Counted from the stretch's first letter, positions 1 through 5,778 are shown. The stretch: DNA of 9,747 bases from an uncultured Acidobacteriota bacterium (GCA_913043805.1 CAJWMX010000065.1:1-9747), one strand, 5' to 3'. The notes: generated from the sequence alone by a model not told the origin. Numbers and translations: made by a program.

Positions 1-2
1 CG

Positions 3-587
3 AGCGTCACCGATGTGCTGCCCAGACTGAGAGAGCGCCTGCCCGACCTCATGCTGCTGGACCTCATGCTGCCCGGCCTGAGCGGGGAGGAGCTCTGCCG
101 GTTGATCCGGGCCGATCAACGATTGGCGCCGGTTCCCATCCTCATGTTGACGGCTCGCGCCGAAGAGGAGGATCGGGTCGCCGGCCTTGATCTCGGGGCC
201 GACGATTACGTCACCAAGCCATTCAGTCCACGGGAACTGGTGGCCCGAGTCCGTGCTGTCCTGCGCCGGACCAAGCCGCTGGATGTGTCCAAGGAGATTC
301 GGTTCGACTCGGTGGTGATCGACCTCGACCGGCATGAGGTGACGGCCGATGGGCAGGAGGTTCGGCTCACCGCGAAAGAGTTCATGCTCCTGCAATACCT
401 CATCGAACATCATGGTCGCGTGCTGTCTCGTGATCGCCTGCTGATGGACGTGTGGGGCTATCAATACACCGGAGGTAGTCGGACGGTGGATGTCCACGTC
501 CGAAGGCTTCGCGAGAAGCTGCCCACGCTGGTAAAACGGATCGTGACCGTCAAGCAATTCGGCTACAAGTTCGTAGGGGACGTGTGA
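3..587 (+). CDS. OmpR/PhoB-family response regulator (5' truncated by window edge)
   Basis: This is a DNA-binding response regulator of a two-component system. It is phosphorylated on a receiver aspartate by its partner kinase and then binds promoter DNA through a C-terminal winged helix. The reading frame is open to the left edge, so roughly the first 35 residues (including the acidic pocket) lie outside the window. Counting from the first complete codon, the phospho-acceptor is D20 in LLDLMLPG, the conserved Thr is T50 in MLTAR and the conserved Lys is K72 in TKPF. A trans_reg_C wing follows from about residue 100, with RLTAKEF, RDRLLMDVWG, RTVDVHVRRLREKL and the terminal QFGYKFV. The histidine kinase starts 7 bp after the stop, so the two form one operon. 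The PhoR-like partner suggests PhoB-type phosphate control, but the target regulon cannot be seen, so no symbol is given. The internal GTG at 15 is not a real start because it would cut the receiver domain. Confidence 0.95.
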   Translation, partial: SVTDVLPRLRERLPDLMLLDLMLPGLSGEELCRLIRADQRLAPVPILMLTARAEEEDRVAGLDLGADDYVTKPFSPRELVARVRAVLRRTKPLDVSKEIRFDSVVIDLDRHEVTADGQEVRLTAKEFMLLQYLIEHHGRVLSRDRLLMDVWGYQYTGGSRTVDVHVRRLREKLPTLVKRIVTVKQFGYKFVGDV

Positions 588-594
588 GCCGCCC

Positions 595-2376
595 GTGACC
601 CTGCGCACTCGCCTGTTTCTTACCTCTGCCGTCATTGCCGTCATCAGTCTGGGGGTGTCCGCCGTGGTCGCCTCCTGGACCCTGCGCAGCCAGCTCCTCG
701 ACCGGATCGAGGCGGAGCTGGCCCTCGAGACCCGGTTGGTCGCCGAGTTCCTCACGCGGGACCGATCTTCTCTCGGCACCCTGGCTCTGGACCGCGCGGC
801 GGACGCGCTGGGCGAACGGGTGAGCGCTCGAGTCACGCTGATCGATCGGGACGGGGTCGTTGTCGGTGACTCGGTCGAAGACGGCCAGGCGCTGGTTGCG
901 ATGGAGAACCATGGCGCGCGCCCGGAAGTCGAGCAGGCGCGCGAGTCCGGGTCCGGCATGGTCATGCGGTACAGCACGACGGTGGACGAGCCGCTGCTCT
1001 ACAGCGCCGTGTCGGTGTCCCACCCCTCCATTGCGTTCGTGCGACTGGCCCTTCCGTTGACGGCCGTTGACGAACAGTTGGATGTGGTGACGCAGGCGAC
1101 GGTCCTCGGTCTGCTGGCGGCGCTGGCGGGCGCGTTGATCGTGGCCTGGATGGGTTCGGCGAGTATCGGGCGGCGGGTGCAGGCCATCGCGGCCACGGCC
1201 CACCGCTACGCCGCGGGTGAGGCACCCATGGCCAGCCCCGATCGCAGCTCGGACGAACTGGGCGTGCTGGCTCGTGCGCTCGACCAGACGGCCCGAGAGT
1301 TGGGACGCCGAGTCGATGAGCTGTCCGATCAGCAGACGCGGACCCGCGCGATATTGCGCGGCATGGTCGAAGGGGTGCTCGTCATCGACGAGACGGGCCG
1401 CGTCCAGACCGCGAACGAGTCGGTGCAGCACATGCTCGGTATCGACGGCCCGCCGGTGGGACGGCGGTATGTGGAGCTGATCCGGCATCCCGAGGTGATC
1501 AAGGTGCTCGCTTCGGCGCTGGAGGGTGAGGCCACGCCGCAGGAGGAGGTCGCCTTGAACACCGATCCGCCGCGGGCGTTGCTGGCCGGGGCCCGCCCGT
1601 TCACGACCGATACCGAGCGGGGGGTCGTGCTCGTCCTGCACGACGTGACCGACTTTCGTCGGGCCGACAAGGTCCGACAGGACTTCGTGGCCAACGTTTC
1701 CCACGAACTCAGAACGCCGCTGACGGCCATCAAGGGTGGTGTCGAGGCGTTGCTCGACGAAGCCACCGACGACGAGTCGCGCCGCTTCCTGGACATCATC
1801 GCGCGAAACAGCGCGCGCATGGAGCGGCTGGTCAGTGATCTGCTTCGGCTGGCGCGCCTGGAGGCGGGCCAGGATCCGCTCAACGTCGAGTCGTGCTCGG
1901 TGCCCTCGCTGTTTGGTGCCCTTCGCGGAGAGCTGGTCGCGCTCGCCGACCAGAAGACGCAGCGGATCGAGGCCACCGTTGGTGAGGGCGCCGACGTCGT
2001 GCATGCCGATCCGGTGAAGCTCCACGACGCAGTACGGAACCTCATCGAGAACTCCGTCCACTACGCTCCGGAGGAGACCGCGATCCGCGTGGCGTCAGAG
2101 GAACGGGAGGGGCTGCTGGCCATTACGGTGTCTGATCGCGGTCCCGGGATTCCCGACGCGGATCTGTCGCGCGTGTTCGAGCGGTTCTACCGGGTGGACC
2201 GGGCACGGACCCGAGACCCGGGTGGGACTGGTCTTGGCCTCGCCATCGTCAAGCACCTCGTTGGATTGCATGGAGGCACGGTGTCGGCCGCCAACCGCCC
2301 CGGCGGCGGGAGTGTGTTCACCATCGAGATCCCCCGCGGCGACGTCGACGGCGAGTTGCCTCACCGGGAGGCCTGA
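595..2376 (+). CDS. Membrane sensor histidine kinase, PhoR-like (HAMP-PAS-HisKA-HATPase)
   Basis: This sensor kinase senses a signal at or outside the inner membrane, autophosphorylates on a histidine and passes the phosphate to the regulator encoded just upstream. It is 593 aa, full length for the class. TM1 lies at about residues 7-29, followed by an extracytoplasmic domain of about 135 residues. TM2 lies at about 168-187 and is followed by a HAMP linker to about 240. A PAS domain at about 248-350 begins near RGMVEGVLVIDETGR. The HisKA H-box is NVSHELRTPL with H370. The ATPase shows the N-box NLIENS (N486), the G1 box DRGPGIP (D514) and the G2 box GGTGLGL (from G543). The GTG start is 7 bp after the regulator stop; AGGGGA at 575-580 is a possible but distant ribosome site. 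Domain order matches PhoR-type kinases, but the same layout occurs in other kinases, so phosphate sensing is inferred. All catalytic motifs are intact. Confidence 0.95.
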   Translation: MTLRTRLFLTSAVIAVISLGVSAVVASWTLRSQLLDRIEAELALETRLVAEFLTRDRSSLGTLALDRAADALGERVSARVTLIDRDGVVVGDSVEDGQALVAMENHGARPEVEQARESGSGMVMRYSTTVDEPLLYSAVSVSHPSIAFVRLALPLTAVDEQLDVVTQATVLGLLAALAGALIVAWMGSASIGRRVQAIAATAHRYAAGEAPMASPDRSSDELGVLARALDQTARELGRRVDELSDQQTRTRAILRGMVEGVLVIDETGRVQTANESVQHMLGIDGPPVGRRYVELIRHPEVIKVLASALEGEATPQEEVALNTDPPRALLAGARPFTTDTERGVVLVLHDVTDFRRADKVRQDFVANVSHELRTPLTAIKGGVEALLDEATDDESRRFLDIIARNSARMERLVSDLLRLARLEAGQDPLNVESCSVPSLFGALRGELVALADQKTQRIEATVGEGADVVHADPVKLHDAVRNLIENSVHYAPEETAIRVASEEREGLLAITVSDRGPGIPDADLSRVFERFYRVDRARTRDPGGTGLGLAIVKHLVGLHGGTVSAANRPGGGSVFTIEIPRGDVDGELPHREA

Positions 2377-2402
2377 GACAATGGCGCGCAGCTGGCGGAG
2401 TC

Positions 2403-2408
2403 TATACT
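2403..2408 (+). promoter_or_regulatory. Possible -10 box giving a leaderless transcript
   Basis: TATACT differs from the TATAAT consensus at one base and ends 6 bp before the ATG at 2415. Transcription from it would start at or next to the start codon, giving a leaderless mRNA. No convincing -35 hexamer is seen at 16-18 bp, and the only SD-like bases (GGAG, 2397-2400) sit 14 bp from the ATG, which is too far. This is inference from spacing alone. Confidence 0.35.
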
Positions 2409-2414
2409 CACCCC

Positions 2415-2903
2415 ATGTCCAAGCACGACGCCCATCTGGCGCTGGTCGCCAAGCTACGTGAACAGGGTCGCCAGATCGAAAGGCTGACGCGCGGTCTCGA
2501 CGACGAACAGCTCTCGGAGCGGACCGTACCCGACAAGTGGTCACTCAAGGAGCTGGTGTGCCACCTGTGGCGATGCCAGCGATTGTTCGACGACCGCATC
2601 GAGGCGATGCTGACCCGGGATAATCCGGTCTGCATCCCATATTCGCCTGACGGCGACGCGGACTTCGAGAAGCTCGTCGCCCATCCGGCGACCGAGACCA
2701 GAGAGGCGTTCCTGGCCGACCGAACGGCGTTCGCCGACCGCCTGGAGACGCTCGAGCCGGCCGCCTGGCACCGACCGGGACAGCACCCGGAGTATGAGCG
2801 CTACGACGTGCACTTCCAGGTGGAGTACATGCAGCACCACGAGGCGCATCACCTCTACCAGCTGTTCGTGCGTCGGGCTCCGCTCGGGAAGCTGCCGCAC
2901 TAG
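2415..2903 (+). CDS. DinB/YfiT-like putative metal-dependent protein
   Basis: This is a 162-aa protein of the DinB-like four-helix-bundle superfamily. Members bind a divalent metal through three histidines, and some act as thiol S-transferases; most are uncharacterised. Helix 1 carries an amphipathic start (residues 5-30). It is followed by the typical PDKWSLKELVCHLWR segment with H50 as the first putative metal ligand. The C-terminal helix carries a His cluster, YMQHHEAHHLYQ, in which H142 and H146 (or H141/H145) fit the family H-x3-H ligand pair. The length is normal for the family. The substrate is unknown and the name DinB does not imply DNA damage control. The gene is 38 bp downstream of the histidine kinase on the same strand. 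The -10-like TATACT just before the ATG suggests it can be transcribed independently. No other in-frame start with a better ribosome site is seen. Confidence 0.85.
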   Translation: MSKHDAHLALVAKLREQGRQIERLTRGLDDEQLSERTVPDKWSLKELVCHLWRCQRLFDDRIEAMLTRDNPVCIPYSPDGDADFEKLVAHPATETREAFLADRTAFADRLETLEPAAWHRPGQHPEYERYDVHFQVEYMQHHEAHHLYQLFVRRAPLGKLPH

Positions 2904-2939
2904 GGCGCGCTCCGATATCGAGGCGCGCTCCGACATCGG
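2904..2939. repeat. 18-bp tandem repeat, two copies
   Basis: Two adjacent 18-bp units, 2904-2921 and 2922-2939, match at 16 of 18 positions (core GGCGCGCTCCGA.ATCG). They begin directly after the stop codon of the DinB-like gene. The second copy can fold as a short hairpin, CTCCG (2928-2932) with CGGAG (2937-2941). There is no T-run, so it is not a classic intrinsic terminator. Confidence 0.7.
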
Positions 2940-2948
2940 AGGCGGGCC

Positions 2949-2976
2949 GGGCTTCGGGCTTCAGGCTCCAGGCGCT
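2949..2976. repeat. Degenerate 7-bp tandem repeats
   Basis: Four consecutive heptads read GGGCTTC, GGGCTTC, AGGCTCC, AGGCGCT. The first two are identical and the next two drift. They lie between the 18-bp tandem repeat and the cluster of inverted repeats, and look like simple-sequence expansion in the intergenic stretch. No function is visible. Confidence 0.5.
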
Positions 2977-3143
2977 GGTAAATACCAGCCCGGACCGCGG
3001 GAAATTCCCCGCGGCTCTGCCCCACCGTCCACCAGAACCTCTGATAACGGGCCGTTATCGGTCCGGTACGCGGCTTGCTCGATACAGGGCAGGCTTGCTT
3101 GTGCGTCCATGCACAAGGGAGCGGCCGGCCAGACGATGGCCGG
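2974..3143 (+). other. Cluster of perfect inverted repeats; candidate structured RNA or leader
   Basis: Five inverted repeats follow one another in 170 bp. They are 2974-2980/2983-2989 (GCTGGTA/TACCAGC), 2995-3001/3008-3014 (CCGCGGG/CCCGCGG, loop AAATTC), 3041-3050/3052-3061 (CTGATAACGG/CCGTTATCGG, one wobble), 3098-3104/3111-3117 (CTTGTGC/GCACAAG, 6-nt loop) and 3125-3130/3138-3143 (CCGGCC/GGCCGG). In addition 2990-2994 (CCGGA) pairs with 3062-3066 (TCCGG), exactly abutting the second and third hairpins, so the stems form a closed three-way junction. No intact gene is seen here. The element could be a cis-acting leader for the oxidase locus downstream, an independent small RNA, or a set of operators. 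The strand is assumed from the flanking genes; the hairpins would form on either strand. I do not recognise it as a known RNA family. Confidence 0.5.
3072..3099. repeat. Direct repeat GGCTTGCT, 20-bp period
   Basis: GGCTTGCT occurs at 3072-3079 and again at 3092-3099, starts 20 bp apart, about two helical turns. This would place both copies on the same DNA face, as for a regulator binding site. It overlaps the inverted-repeat cluster. An operator role is only inferred, and chance occurrence is possible. Confidence 0.3.
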
Positions 3144-3217
3144 ACTCGCGACTGGAGGGCGGTGGTGGCTGAGGATCGGTCAGGCGGCAGGCTTTCGCTC
3201 GAGGCGATGGCGCTGGG

Positions 3218-3349
3218 AGGCTGGTCGGGGTCGTCGGGGTCGCCTATGGCGCGCGTAGCTGGTTTCCTGAAGTGGCGTCGAGCCACGGGGAGGGCATCGA
3301 TGACATGCTCAACTACCTCCTCGTCCTGACCGCCGTCATGCTGGTGGTC
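3218..3349 (+). pseudogene. Startless N-terminal remnant of cytochrome c oxidase subunit II
   Basis: The frame that becomes the subunit-IV-like gene is open upstream from 3173 (after a TGA at 3170-3172). From 3218 it encodes a hydrophobic stretch like a signal peptide end, then SWFPEVASSHGEGIDDMLN and the hydrophobic NYLLVLTAVMLVV. The pattern W-[FL]-P-E-x-A-S-x-H-G-x-x-I-D followed by a membrane helix is typical of the mature N-terminus of oxidase subunit II (CoxB/CtaC). There is no ATG, GTG or TTG in this frame before the GTG at 3272, which would encode the V of PEV and so fall inside the motif. The rest of subunit II (second helix, CuA domain) is absent, and the frame runs straight into subunit-IV-like sequence. 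An ATG at 3207 in another frame would join this frame if one base were missing in the GGG at 3215-3217. Assignment rests on motif recognition by eye. Confidence 0.5.
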
Positions 3350-3568
3350 GACAAGGCGCCGTTGCCACGCCTGCTGTTCGTCGTCGTGATGCTGGTGGCG
3401 ATGCTGGTCAAGGCGGCGGTCATCGCCGGGAACTACATGCACCTGCGTTTCGAGCATCGGGGCATCGTCTGGATGGTGGTCATCGGCCTGCTGGTCAATG
3501 GCGCGATCCTGTTCGGGCTGATCGCCCCGGACGCGCTCGCCATCGCCGCGACGGGAGGCTTCGAGTGA
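3305..3568 (+). CDS. Cytochrome c oxidase subunit IV-like small membrane protein (COX4_pro type)
   Basis: This 87-aa hydrophobic protein resembles the small subunit IV of caa3-type cytochrome c oxidases, an accessory membrane subunit of the respiratory complex. The family mark is KAAVIAGNYMHLRFEHR at residues 36-52, which corresponds to the conserved K-(x)n-FMHLRFE segment. Helices cover about 20-42 and 53-73. The N-terminal helix (residues 3-15) is only about 13 residues before D16, too short for a normal span. It reads as the end of a subunit II first helix, so this is probably a fusion across a deletion. ATG 3305 is chosen because GGGGAGGG lies at 3287-3294, 10 bp upstream; a GTG at 3272 in the same frame has no ribosome site. 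The stop overlaps the next gene's GTG by 4 bp. No subunit I, II (complete) or III is present, so a working oxidase cannot be made from this locus alone. Confidence 0.65.
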   Translation: MLNYLLVLTAVMLVVDKAPLPRLLFVVVMLVAMLVKAAVIAGNYMHLRFEHRGIVWMVVIGLLVNGAILFGLIAPDALAIAATGGFE

Positions 3569-3642
3569 GGCGAGTCGGCTTCGGCCTGATCGCCCTTGCG
3601 CTTGTGCTGCTGACCCTGGCCGAGGGCCTCGGGTAGTGCGCC

Positions 3643-3837
3643 ATGTGCCGAACGGCGTTTCAGTCGCCAGAAGGCCAGGCGCTCGTCGAGGCGTTCCGGT
3701 CAGGCATCCTGTTCCTGTTGGCGGTGCCCTACGTCATCTTTGAGCTGTTGGCCTTGCTGGCGTACCGCGCGCGACGTCGGCTGGGCATTCAGGATGTGGC
3801 GCCGGAGCCGAGCGGGCCGGCGGGCCCGGTGAGGTAA
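3643..3837 (+). CDS. Possible internal-start product: 64-aa single-span membrane protein
   Basis: This is the open part of the broken CxxC gene downstream of the amber codon and the form an automatic gene caller would report. It begins MCRTAFQSPEGQ, has one membrane span at about residues 21-40 and a basic, then Pro/Gly-rich tail. The ATG lacks a good ribosome site (only GAGG about 18 bp upstream), although termination at the TAG 6 bp before could allow reinitiation. The ATG is the third residue of the CAMC motif, which argues that this is not the native start. Its 3' end overlaps the convergent rdgB gene by 49 bp. Confidence 0.4.
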   Translation: MCRTAFQSPEGQALVEAFRSGILFLLAVPYVIFELLALLAYRARRRLGIQDVAPEPSGPAGPVR

Positions 3838-4418
3838 TCGCGGAAGGCGCGAAAGGCGGCGCCGCGATGGCTCACCGCGGCTTTCCTGTCTCCGTCGACC
3901 TCGGCCAGCGTGCATCCGTAGGGCGGGTAGTAGAAGATCGGGTCGTAGCCGAAGCCCCGGTCTCCACGCGCGGGATGCGCCAGACGGCCCTCGACCACCC
4001 CACGCGTTTCCCAGATCAGCTGATCACCCCGGGCCAGGACGAGTGAGCAGACGAACCGGGCCGTGCTGCCGTCGACGCCGCGTTCGGCCAGCATGCGTCG
4101 GATGGTCGCGAATTTCTCCGGATAGGACTCACCGTTGAATCGGGCCGACCGCACGCCCGGCTCGCCGTCCAGCGCATCGATCTCCAGTCCCGAGTCCTCG
4201 GCGACGGTGAGCTCGCCGGTGGCCGCGGCATAGGCCAGCGCCTTGATGCGCGCGTTTTCCACGAAGGTCGAGCCGGTTTCTTCGGGCTCGGCGATGGGCG
4301 TATGGTCGGCGAGCGTCACCAGCGTCAACTCCAGCCCGCCCAGGATGTCTCGGATCTCGCGCAGCTTGCCGACGTTGGTGGTGGCCACCAGCAGTCGGCC
4401 GGGTGAAGCCACGTTCAT
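3789..4418 (-). CDS. rdgB: RdgB/HAM1 family ITP/XTP/dITP pyrophosphatase
   Basis: This cytosolic house-cleaning enzyme hydrolyses non-canonical purine triphosphates (dITP, ITP, XTP) to the monophosphate and pyrophosphate, keeping deaminated bases out of DNA and RNA. It is 209 aa, normal length. Family motifs are complete: the N-terminal nucleotide-binding VATTNVGKLREI (K18), TGSTFVENARIKA, the AEDSGLEIDALDG motif with the general-base D75, and RGFGYDPIF. The C-terminal SHRGAA (S183-H184-R185) binds the base. The ATG overlaps the rph stop by 4 bp (ATGA, 4415-4418), so translation is coupled. This is the last gene of the amidase operon. The rph-rdgB pairing is common in bacteria and supports both calls. 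The last residues (TGPAGPLGSGATS) are a low-complexity tail that overlaps the opposite-strand CxxC gene. Confidence 0.95.
   Translation of the reverse strand: MNVASPGRLLVATTNVGKLREIRDILGGLELTLVTLADHTPIAEPEETGSTFVENARIKALAYAAATGELTVAEDSGLEIDALDGEPGVRSARFNGESYPEKFATIRRMLAERGVDGSTARFVCSLVLARGDQLIWETRGVVEGRLAHPARGDRGFGYDPIFYYPPYGCTLAEVDGDRKAAVSHRGAAFRAFRDYLTGPAGPLGSGATS
3813..3828. terminator. Possible weak bidirectional hairpin at convergent gene ends
   Basis: CGGGCC (3813-3818) pairs with GGCCCG (3823-3828) around the loop GGCG. It lies where the plus-strand CxxC gene and the minus-strand rdgB converge and overlap. There is no T-tract on either strand, so intrinsic termination would be weak at best. 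Confidence 0.25.
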
Positions 4419-5146
4419 GCCAGCAGGTCGCCGATGAGCTCGCGTTGCAGGCCCACGAGGTGGTCGATGCCGGAGGCGGCCAAGCCGAGCAGCGCGTCGT
4501 GTTGCTCGCGGCTGAACGGCGCTTCCTCGGCGGTGCCCTGGACCTCGATGTAGCGACCGTCGCCGGTCATGACGACGTTCATGTCGACCTCAGCGCCCGC
4601 ATCTTCGGTGTAGGCGAGGTCGAGCAGCGGCTCGCCACCGACGATGCCCACGCTGATCGCCGCAACGTGATCAGCCAGCGGCACCCGGTCGATGACGCCC
4701 TTGTCCTTCATCTGACCAAGGGCGAAGGCGAGCGCGACGAAGCTGCCCGTGATCGACGCCGTTCGCGTCCCACCATCGGCCTGGATCACGTCACAGTCGA
4801 TCCAGATGGTCCTTTCCCCGAGCGCCTCCAGCCGGGTAACGGCGCGGAGGGAGCGGCCGATGAGGCGCTGGATCTCCTGTGTACGGCCACCCTGTTTCCC
4901 ACGGCTGGCTTCCCGCGCCGACCGGGTCGAGGTGGCTCTGGGCAACATCCCGTATTCGGCCGTGACCCAGCCCTTGCCGCTGCCGCGCAGGAACGGTGGC
5001 ACCTTGTCCTCGACGCTGGCGGTGCAGATCACGCGTGTGCGCCCAGCCTCGATCAGGACCGAGCCTTCGGCGTGCTCGAGGTAGTGGGGCGTGAGCGTGG
5101 TGGGACGGAGTTGATCGGCCGGACGGTCGGTGCGAGTCGCGGTCAT
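4415..5146 (-). CDS. rph: Ribonuclease PH
   Basis: RNase PH is a phosphate-dependent 3'-to-5' exoribonuclease that trims tRNA precursors and other RNAs, releasing nucleoside diphosphates. It works as a hexameric ring. The protein is 243 aa, full length. It shows the N-terminal arm (DQLRPTTLTPHYLEHAEGS), the CTASVEDKVPPFLRG strand, and the basic patch RATSTRSAREASRGKQGGRTQEIQRLIGRSLRA; the Arg pair in R-GRTQEIQRLIGR binds phosphate. It also has DCDVIQADGGTRTASITG and the metal/catalytic segment LDLAYTEDAGAEVDMNVVMT. The ATG overlaps the stop of the GerMN gene by 4 bp (ATGA, 5143-5146) and there is no clear ribosome site, so initiation probably depends on upstream translation. No frameshift is seen, unlike the well-known defective rph of E. 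coli K-12. Confidence 0.96.
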   Translation of the reverse strand: MTATRTDRPADQLRPTTLTPHYLEHAEGSVLIEAGRTRVICTASVEDKVPPFLRGSGKGWVTAEYGMLPRATSTRSAREASRGKQGGRTQEIQRLIGRSLRAVTRLEALGERTIWIDCDVIQADGGTRTASITGSFVALAFALGQMKDKGVIDRVPLADHVAAISVGIVGGEPLLDLAYTEDAGAEVDMNVVMTGDGRYIEVQGTAEEAPFSREQHDALLGLAASGIDHLVGLQRELIGDLLA

Positions 5147-5778
5147 GATGTCGTTGTCGGCGTCGTCGCGAGGGGGACGGTGTCTCCCTCGAGGGCGGGC
5201 TCGGCGTCAGGGTCGGCGACCAGGCGCATGTTACCCGCCAGCGGGTTCTGGAGGTCGACGTGTCCCACCAGCGTGTCGACCTCGGTTCCATTGACCAGAA
5301 TCTGGACGGCGGAGATGGTGGGCAGGTTGGTGGTGACGGCGTTGACGACCGCATAGACCGTGAACAGCTCTTCCAGCGAGCCGCCGCTATGGGCCAGCGT
5401 CACCTCTTCGCTCAGGTCGACGAACGCTTCTCCACGGTCGGTCAGATACAGCCCGTTCAGGCGGGTGCCGCGCGGGATCGGAGAGAGCAACGGCGGCGGT
5501 GGTTCGGCCAGCTGCGCTTCGACCACGCGCCGGGCCTGCTCTGCGAGGCTGGGCTCCCGCTTCAGGCGGCGCTCGAAGCCGACCAGCTGCATGCCGTCGT
5601 CGGAGATGTAGAACAGCGTCGCCTCGACGAACTCGCCATCGGCGGTCATGCCCGTGGGCGCGGCGCCCTCCTCACCGGTCGGCTCCGCGTACCACTGCGG
5701 TAGTCCCACGAAGAGCACCCAGGCCCCGACCACCGCGGCCACGCCGAGCGTGAGGTAGATGCCGAGTTCGCGCTTCAC
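5143..5778 (-). CDS. Membrane-anchored GerMN-domain protein
   Basis: This 211-aa protein has an N-terminal membrane anchor (residues about 6-27, LGIYLTLGVAAVVGAWVLFV), a short linker and a GerMN domain over about residues 50-190. The GerMN marks are PIPRGTRLNGLYLTDRGEAFVDLSEEV, the H-x-GGSLEELFTVYAVVNA helix and VQILVNGTEVDTLVGHVDLQNPL. In Bacillus GerM this domain serves spore peptidoglycan events. In non-spore formers the family is found anchored outside the membrane, often beside cell-wall amidases, with no fixed biochemical role. The start is a GTG overlapping the amidase stop (GTGA, 5775-5778), with a G-rich weak ribosome site (GGGGCGGA) just upstream. Its coupling to the amidase gene suggests a partner or regulator of amidase action on peptidoglycan. 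The C-terminal 15 residues are Thr/Pro-rich and probably disordered. Confidence 0.88.
   Translation of the reverse strand: MKRELGIYLTLGVAAVVGAWVLFVGLPQWYAEPTGEEGAAPTGMTADGEFVEATLFYISDDGMQLVGFERRLKREPSLAEQARRVVEAQLAEPPPPLLSPIPRGTRLNGLYLTDRGEAFVDLSEEVTLAHSGGSLEELFTVYAVVNAVTTNLPTISAVQILVNGTEVDTLVGHVDLQNPLAGNMRLVADPDAEPALEGDTVPLATTPTTTS

Larger units (their letters stand above)
3565..3837 (+). pseudogene. Secreted/membrane CxxC protein broken by an in-frame amber codon
   Basis: The GTG at 3565 overlaps the preceding TGA (GTGA) and has an ideal ribosome site, GGGAGG at 3553-3558, 6 bp away. It encodes a classical signal-peptide-like start (MRRVGFGLIALALV and on to AEGLG) and hits TAG at 3634-3636. 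The same frame continues at once as CAMCRTAFQSPEGQAL, with a CxxC pair. A membrane helix (GILFLLAVPYVIFELLALL), a basic stretch (RARRRLG) and a stop at 3835-3837 follow. Read as one gene it is a 90-codon secreted or membrane CxxC protein, with the amber where a residue such as Gln (CAG to TAG) would fit. Without readthrough only a 23-aa peptide is made, or an internal restart at ATG 3643 yields a 64-aa protein lacking the signal and the first Cys. The product function is unknown; its place after the oxidase subunit suggests a respiratory accessory protein. Confidence 0.55.

Noticed and set aside
550..2061. 503-codon open frame on the minus strand opposite the histidine kinase
   Set aside because: It is antisense to a kinase with all motifs intact. 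The composition is rich in Arg, Gln and His as expected of a high-GC shadow frame, and no domain is recognisable.
3041..3061. Integron attC site
   Set aside because: The GATAAC/GTTATC palindrome vaguely recalls attC core bases, but the R and L boxes do not match, and no integrase or cassette is present.
2904..3172. tRNA, tmRNA, RNase P RNA or group II intron end
   Set aside because: I looked for a T-loop, the RNase P conserved cores and a domain V hairpin on both strands and found none.
2794..3258. 154-codon plus-strand frame and the 185-codon minus-strand frame covering 2900-3457
   Set aside because: Both cross the repeat-rich intergenic region and the oxidase fragment. They have no recognisable motif, and their composition (Arg, Ser, Gly) is that of random high-GC frames.
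4403..5356. 317-codon plus-strand frame across rph
   Set aside because: It is a shadow of rph and GerMN on the opposite strand, whose products have complete family motifs.
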